64,000 nt of DNA, from contig NZ_JAUQSX010000010.1 in NCBI RefSeq assembly GCF_030581005.1, positions 1 through 64,000 of the forward strand, read 5' to 3'. Made by a program: the position numbers and the translations under genes. Every line of letters begins with the position of its first letter. Positions within the stretch are counted from its first letter, which is position 1. Source of the stretch: Hymenobacter mellowenesis. GTDB lineage: Bacteria > Bacteroidota > Bacteroidia > Cytophagales > Hymenobacteraceae. The notes beneath the pieces are model-generated. The model was not told the origin of the DNA, did no database searches, and saw only the letters and a program-made list of their open reading frames with translations. This document shows positions 59,279 to 64,000 of this stretch, piece after piece.

Positions 59279-60397
59279 TTAGCCCTTCCCTCCCGTACTC
59301 ACCCGCTTTTGCCAGGCCGGGTATTCTTTGTTGATAAGTTTTTCGGGCCAGGTGCCCAGGTACAGGTAGCCGGCGCGGCGCTCGTTCTCGATTTCGCTGA
59401 GCTGGTAGTGCACCTGGCTGTCGCGGCCCACGTAAATCGGCCGGTCGGTATCCAGCTCGTAGAAACGGGCCCAGATGGTGGCACCGGCTTCGGGCATCAT
59501 CACCCGGTCGCGGCCCGACTTCTCCTGCGGCGCGGCAATTTCCTTCACCGTGAAGCCATTGATTTTCACCTTCTCAAACCACGCCACGGCGCTGTCAATC
59601 GACTTCTTCACGGCCGGCGACGGATTGTCAATTCCCATCAGAAACCGCACGATTTCCACCGACTCATCCCCGCTCAGCGAGGCCAGCTCGAAGGCGCGGG
59701 CCTTGGCCGGCTGCAGGGTTTTTTCATCGTACTGCGCGCACCAGGCGGTGGGCACGCCCTTGCGCACATACTGCGTTTTGAGAATGCAGTCGGCGCCTTT
59801 GTCCACGGCCGTTTGGGCCTGGGCGGGCAGCGCGGCATCGAGGCCCACAAAGGGGGCCTTTTGCCGGGCCACGTTGCGCAGCAGTTCCAGCACGCGCACC
59901 ATGGCGTTGTCGTTGTAGGTAATCTGGTGGCGATAGTTGCTGAAATCGGGGTAATACTGCGGGAAGCCGCCGTTGGCGTACTGCATTTTTAGCAGGAAGC
60001 GGATGCCGTTTTCGGCGCCTTCGCGGTAGGCGACGTTGTTGGTTTTCTGGTAGGCTTGGGCCAGGTAGATGATTTCGCGCGACGTCGCGTTGTTGTCGAT
60101 GGTGGCGTCGTTGCGGCCCTTGTCGGCCAGCGTGCGAGTGCGGTCGGCGGCGCTCAGGCGGTGCTTGTAGTCCACCTTCTCGTTGCCCACGGCCTTGGGC
60201 CAGCCGCCAATAGCGCGCTGAAACACCAGCATCTTATCCGCGGTGCTGTCCTGCAGCGGCACCTGGGCAGCGGTCGGGCTGGCCGTGGCGGCGCTGGCGG
60301 GCGCCTTGCCCACGGTTTCAGTGGCCAACTCTTTCTGGGCACAGGCCGTGCTGAGCGCCAATCCTCCCATCAGGCAGAGTAAATGCAGCATCGTCAT
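59279..60397 (-). CDS. pelA: Pectate lyase, polysaccharide lyase family 10 (lipoprotein)
   Basis: Cleaves polygalacturonate by beta-elimination. 372 residues. MTMLHLLCLMGGLALSTAC is a lipoprotein signal, so it is probably tethered to the outer membrane. FQRAIGGWPKAVGNEKVDYK, ATIDNNATSREIIYLAQAYQ, FLLKMQYANGGFPQYYPDFS, YRHQITYNDNAMVRVLELLR and ATIWARFYELDTDRPIYVGR are PL10 landmarks, with conserved Asp/Arg residues around the (alpha/alpha) toroid. It lies between susD and uxaB in the same direction. Confidence 0.94.
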   Translation of the reverse strand: MTMLHLLCLMGGLALSTACAQKELATETVGKAPASAATASPTAAQVPLQDSTADKMLVFQRAIGGWPKAVGNEKVDYKHRLSAADRTRTLADKGRNDATIDNNATSREIIYLAQAYQKTNNVAYREGAENGIRFLLKMQYANGGFPQYYPDFSNYRHQITYNDNAMVRVLELLRNVARQKAPFVGLDAALPAQAQTAVDKGADCILKTQYVRKGVPTAWCAQYDEKTLQPAKARAFELASLSGDESVEIVRFLMGIDNPSPAVKKSIDSAVAWFEKVKINGFTVKEIAAPQEKSGRDRVMMPEAGATIWARFYELDTDRPIYVGRDSQVHYQLSEIENERRAGYLYLGTWPEKLINKEYPAWQKRVSTGGKG

Positions 60398-60538
60398 GGG
60401 GCAGGGTGTGGAGAGGACGAAACCTCTGTCAACGTCTTTTGCGAAAAAGATGAGGGGTGCCAGGCTGCCCGGAAAATGACGGCCGCGAGGCGCGCCATTT
60501 CCAGGCAGTAAAGCAGGTTGCGTGGGCGAGCCGCCCGA

Positions 60539-62440
60539 TTAGTAGCCGAAGTTTTGCTTCAGGGCCGGGTCGGCGCTCAGCGTGGCCGACGGGATGGGCA
60601 GCAGCTCTTTGCCACGGCCGGGCACGTATTCCGCCGCCAGGCCCGAGCCAATGCTGGTAGCCGTCACCGGCGTGGCCGCGTTCAGGGTGTACACGGTGCC
60701 GGCGGGCTTGGTGTTGGCCACGTAGGCGGCATCAATGCCCTGGCGCCAGTTCACGCGCACGGTGCCGGTGGGCGCCGTGTTAACGGCAGGCGAAGGCTTG
60801 TAGAACGAGCGGGTCCACTGCACGGGCTGCACGGCCAGCGAGGCGGCCGTGGGCGTGCGGTAGTACTGGTACAGCGGCACGTTCTGATACGGCGGCAGGC
60901 CAAGGGCCATTTTTTCGATGTTGGACTTCACTTCGGCCAGCTTCGTTTCGAAGAGGTTCCAGCGCAGCAGGTCATACTTACGAATGCCTTCGCCACCGAA
61001 CTCGATGTAACGCTCGTTCACAATGGTGTTGAACATGTTGGCCTTGCTACTGAAGCTAAAGCCAGCCTGCGTCAGCGTCGAGAGGGCCAGGGCGCGGTTG
61101 CCGCCGAAGCCGCGGGCACGCACTTCCATCAGGGCATCCTGGGCGGCCTGGGTGGGGCCGTTCAGCTCGTTTTCGGTTTCGGCAAACATCAGCAGCACAT
61201 CCGAGAAGCGGATGATGGGCCAGTTGTAGTCGAGGTAGTTCACGGTGCCGGTCACGGGCGGGATGTGCCAGTCGCGGCGCCACTTGCCGTCGGTGGCCGA
61301 GGTCAGGGCCACGCCCGTCTGCACGTTGGCGGTGCTGGCAATGCCGTAGGTGGTGATGGTCACGTCGCGGCGCGTGTCGGTCGAGTCGAAGGCGTAGAAG
61401 TAGGGCGGCGCAATGGTCACGGCACCCTGCGTCGAGCCGTAGGTGCCCGAGGCATTCTGCAGGCGCGGGCCGTTGTAGTAGCCCACTTTGCTGCCTGAAG
61501 CGCCCGTGGCCGTGGCCATGCCCACTTGGAACATGATTTCGTTGGCCGTTTCCGAGCGCAGTTCGTTCATGCTCTTGAATACTTCCAGGTAGCTGGGGTT
61601 CAGGGTGTGCTCGGCGCGGGCGCTGGTGGTCATCAGGTCGGCGCACTCCTGGCGGGCAATGCGGTAGTAGTCGGCGTAGTCGGAGGCGCGCTGCATGGTG
61701 TTGTTCTGCAGCGAGTAGCCGCCGCGGTACAGGCAGAGGCGGGCCCGCAGGGCCTTGGCGGCGCCTTTGGTGATGCGCTCACTGGCGGCACCGGCCTGGC
61801 TGCGCCACGGCAGCAGGTCGATGGCCATTTGCAGGTCGGCAATCAGGCGCGTGAGGGTGGCGTTGCGGTCCGAGTTGGGCAGGTTGAAATCCTGGCCCGA
61901 CACGGCCGGGGTGAACTGCACCGGCACATCGCCCCAGTTGCGCACCAGCTCAAAAATGTACTGGGCCCGCAGCGTGAGGGCTTCGCCGTACAGGCGTTTG
62001 AGGGCGGCCACATCCGAAGCGCTGCCGCCGGTGTAAAGCGGCATCTGCGGAATCTGCTGAATGCAGATGTTGGAGCGCTCCACGCCCTGGTACAGCTGGT
62101 TCCAGGGGTTGTTAATCTCCGTGTTGGTGGGCAGGGCGGTGTAGCGGGCAATGCTGCGGCGGCCCCCGTCGGCGGCGCCGGCCGAGCCAATCAGCTCATC
62201 CGAATCGAGCGGGTAGTACAGGCTGATGCGGGTGCCGTAGCCGTTGTCGCCCGAGAGCGGGTCGTAGGCGCCAATCACGGCGGCAGTGGCCCCACTCACG
62301 GTGCTAAAGGTGTACTCCGTGGTGTTGAGGGCCACGGGGTCCACTTCGAGGTAGTCTTTGCAGGAAGAAACCAGCCCGGCGGTGCCGGCAAGGGCCACGG
62401 CAGCCAGCGCCACCCGGCGGAAGGATTGAAACGATTTCAT
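60539..62440 (-). CDS. SusD/RagB-family nutrient-binding lipoprotein
   Basis: A surface lipoprotein that caps the SusC pore and binds the glycan. 633 residues. The lipobox is LAGTAGLVSSC (Cys about 27). KDYLEVDPVALNTTEYTFST, a TPR-like helical scaffold (NNPWNQLYQGVERSNICIQQ, LKRLYGEALTLRAQYIFELV) and the C-terminal block YLDYNWPIIRFSDVLLMFAE with ERYIEFGGEGIRKYDLLRW are diagnostic. The ligand is inferred to be pectin or oligogalacturonide from context. It starts 28 bp after the SusC stop. Confidence 0.95.
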   Translation of the reverse strand: MKSFQSFRRVALAAVALAGTAGLVSSCKDYLEVDPVALNTTEYTFSTVSGATAAVIGAYDPLSGDNGYGTRISLYYPLDSDELIGSAGAADGGRRSIARYTALPTNTEINNPWNQLYQGVERSNICIQQIPQMPLYTGGSASDVAALKRLYGEALTLRAQYIFELVRNWGDVPVQFTPAVSGQDFNLPNSDRNATLTRLIADLQMAIDLLPWRSQAGAASERITKGAAKALRARLCLYRGGYSLQNNTMQRASDYADYYRIARQECADLMTTSARAEHTLNPSYLEVFKSMNELRSETANEIMFQVGMATATGASGSKVGYYNGPRLQNASGTYGSTQGAVTIAPPYFYAFDSTDTRRDVTITTYGIASTANVQTGVALTSATDGKWRRDWHIPPVTGTVNYLDYNWPIIRFSDVLLMFAETENELNGPTQAAQDALMEVRARGFGGNRALALSTLTQAGFSFSSKANMFNTIVNERYIEFGGEGIRKYDLLRWNLFETKLAEVKSNIEKMALGLPPYQNVPLYQYYRTPTAASLAVQPVQWTRSFYKPSPAVNTAPTGTVRVNWRQGIDAAYVANTKPAGTVYTLNAATPVTATSIGSGLAAEYVPGRGKELLPIPSATLSADPALKQNFGY

Positions 62441-62468
62441 ATAATCAGAGCAAAAAGTCGGGTGGGAA

Positions 62469-64000
62469 TTAAAGCGACAGGTTGACGCCGAAGAGGATGG
62501 CGCGGCTGCGGGGGTAAGCGGCGTAGTCGACGCCCGGCGTCAGGGGCGTGGCGCGGCGGGTGTTCACTTCCGGGTCGTAGCCGGTGTACTTGGTGAAGGT
62601 GTACACGTTGTTGAGCGTGGCATAGAAGCGCAGCGAGTTCACCTTGGCACGCTGGGTCAGCGTTTTGGGCAAGGTGTAGCCCACGGTGATGTTGTTCACG
62701 CGCAGGAACGAGCCGTCTTCCACAGCCCAGGAGTGGAACACGAAGTTGCGGGTGGGCGTCCAGATGTTGGCCGACTGGTTCACCTCCTGCAGGCGGGTCA
62801 GGGTGGTGATGGGGCTGCCATCGGCTTCGATGACGCGGTAGCGGTTGCTCATGATGTCGAGCACGTTGCTGAACTGCGTGTTGGCCGTGTTCGAGGTGAA
62901 TTCAATCTTGTTGGCGTTGTAGATGTCATTGCCCAGCACGAAGTTGAGGAACAAGCTGGCATCAAAACCCTTGTAGGAGAACTGTTGGTTCAGGCCGCCC
63001 ACGGCTTTGGGGTTGGCGTTGCCAATCACCGTCTGGTCGTTGGCGTCAATCTTGTTGTCGCCGTTCAAATCCTTCAGTTTGAGCAGGCCCGGGCGGTAAG
63101 ACGATTCGCCAATCAAACCCAGGTTGTTCACGAAAGTGCGGTCGGTGCGGGGCGTCCAGGTGCCCAGGGCGCCGTTGGCGCCGGGCACGTAGCCCGTGAA
63201 GTCATCGGCGGTGAGGTAGCCGTCGGTCACGTAGCCGTACATCTGGCCCACCGGCTGGCCCACGCGGGCCACGTAGTCCGGAATCAGCGACGCCGTGGAG
63301 CCGGCCCAGCCCGACGAGATGGCCGGGATTTCGGTCTGGTTGCCGCCCAGGCTTTCGATGCGGCCGCGGTTGAACGAGGCGTTGGCCGTGGCCGTCCAGC
63401 TGAAGTTTTCGTTGCGCAGCACCGTGGCGGTCAGTTGCATTTCCAGGCCCTTGTTCGAGGTCGAGCCGATGTTCTGCAGCTGCGAGGTGTAGCCCAGGAA
63501 GGCCGGAATCGGTTTGTTGAGCAGCAGGTCGTTGGTGGTGTTGTAATAAGCGTCGGCCGTGAACTGGAAGCGGTTGTCAAGCAGCGAGAGGTCGATGCCG
63601 ATGTTGCGCGACGTAGTGGTTTCCCACTTCAGGTTGGGGTTGGCCAGGCTGGTGGCCGACGAGCCGAGCACGATGCTGTGGTTCAGGGCGTACGGCGCGT
63701 TGCCGGCCGTGAACAGTTGAGCGTAGAGGAAGTCGTTGATGCGGTTGTTGCCGGCCTGGCCGTAGCTCAGGCGCAGTTTCAGGTCCGAAATGGTGGGGAT
63801 GCCCTTGAAGAACTCCTCACGCGAAATACGCCAGGCCACCGAGGCGCCGGGGAAGTAGCCCACGCGGTTGCCTTCGGGGAATTTCGACGAGCCGTCGGCG
63901 CGCAACGTACCCGTAAACAGGTACTTGTCGTCGTACGAGTAAGTCAGGCGGCCGAAGCCCGAGAGCAGGCGGTAATCGGCCGGAATGCTGGTCTGGGGCA
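62469..64000 (-). CDS. SusC/RagA-family TonB-linked outer-membrane protein (C-terminal part)
   Basis: The C-terminal 510 residues of a TonB-dependent importer; the N-terminus lies beyond the right edge. The frame is open to the last base. Family blocks: YDDKYLFTGTLRADGSSKFP, VGYFPGASVAWRISREEFFK, LKLRLSYGQAGNNRINDFLY, TTSRNIGIDLSLLDNRFQFT, ADAYYNTTNDLLLNKPIP, LLKLKDLNGDNKIDANDQTV, and the end YTKYTGYDPEVN-like TFTKYTGYDPEVN with the C-terminal barrel strand AILFGVNLSL. It pairs with the SusD gene. Confidence 0.95.
   Translation of the reverse strand, partial: PQTSIPADYRLLSGFGRLTYSYDDKYLFTGTLRADGSSKFPEGNRVGYFPGASVAWRISREEFFKGIPTISDLKLRLSYGQAGNNRINDFLYAQLFTAGNAPYALNHSIVLGSSATSLANPNLKWETTTSRNIGIDLSLLDNRFQFTADAYYNTTNDLLLNKPIPAFLGYTSQLQNIGSTSNKGLEMQLTATVLRNENFSWTATANASFNRGRIESLGGNQTEIPAISSGWAGSTASLIPDYVARVGQPVGQMYGYVTDGYLTADDFTGYVPGANGALGTWTPRTDRTFVNNLGLIGESSYRPGLLKLKDLNGDNKIDANDQTVIGNANPKAVGGLNQQFSYKGFDASLFLNFVLGNDIYNANKIEFTSNTANTQFSNVLDIMSNRYRVIEADGSPITTLTRLQEVNQSANIWTPTRNFVFHSWAVEDGSFLRVNNITVGYTLPKTLTQRAKVNSLRFYATLNNVYTFTKYTGYDPEVNTRRATPLTPGVDYAAYPRSRAILFGVNLSL

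Noticed and set aside
57771..59282. Rightward frame of 503 residues
   Set aside because: It is antisense to uxaB and has no family features. The same applies to 55957-57042 (uxaA), 40435-41481 (giant gene), 22367-23659 (ABC exporter) and 14453-15739 (helicase).

Overview
The window looks like a chromosomal segment of a high-GC member of the Bacteroidota, most probably Hymenobacter or a close relative. The evidence is internal: a SusC/SusD pair, many Sec-signal and lipobox proteins, DUF2480, OMP_b-brl_2 barrels, a Wzi/RemB-like barrel, and promoters of the Bacteroidota type (TTG, about 20 bases, TAnnTTTG) in front of rRNA, tRNA-His and rpmH. The genus is an inference from composition and gene set, not a database result.

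Layout. Positions 1-520 are the leader and three tandem promoters of an rRNA operon transcribed leftward out of the window. From 0.6 to 9.4 kb lies a mostly leftward housekeeping block: serine hydrolase, lipoprotein, amino-acid permease, DUF2480, tsaB, S41 protease, rnpA and rpmH. A Sufu-domain gene inside it is split by an in-frame amber codon. From 9.5 to 19 kb are an M61 peptidase, two poorly known leftward genes, a PfkB kinase, tRNA-His, a DEAD-box helicase, a secreted protein with a JAMM-like HxH motif, a membrane protein, a TPR protein and upp. From 19.2 to 26.5 kb a rightward run carries envelope genes (Wzi/RemB-like barrel, ABC exporter, GmhA) and a YifB-type ATPase. From 26.5 to 28.5 kb are a membrane protein and a PagL-like lipid A deacylase. 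From 28.7 to 33.2 kb six paralogous small outer-membrane barrels follow each other, each with its own terminator. From 33.3 to 45.4 kb are an M20 dipeptidase, a TonB-type protein, several secreted proteins of unknown role, plsY and a secreted protein of 1846 residues.

From 47 kb to the right edge nearly everything is leftward and forms a pectin/galacturonate utilisation locus. It contains a SusC (cut by the edge), SusD, a PL10 pectate lyase, UxaB, UxaA, UxaC, KdgK, Eda and an ExuT-like MFS transporter, followed by a DUF4440 protein, fructose-1,6-bisphosphatase and a two-domain esterase-like hydrolase. Together these can bind and cleave pectate, import galacturonate and convert it to pyruvate and glyceraldehyde 3-phosphate; the phosphatase links the triose product to gluconeogenesis.

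The most unusual signal is not a gene. A family of roughly 100-bp palindromes (eight copies, 4.8-57.7 kb) has arms that vary between copies but still match each other. Seven copies start about 11-33 bp after a stop codon, and five of them fill all five successive junctions of uxaB-uxaA-uxaC-kdgK-eda-exuT. A second palindrome family (5.4 and 50.1 kb) has the same stop-codon-proximal placement. I found no CRISPR array, prophage or transposase, and no recognisable defence system.
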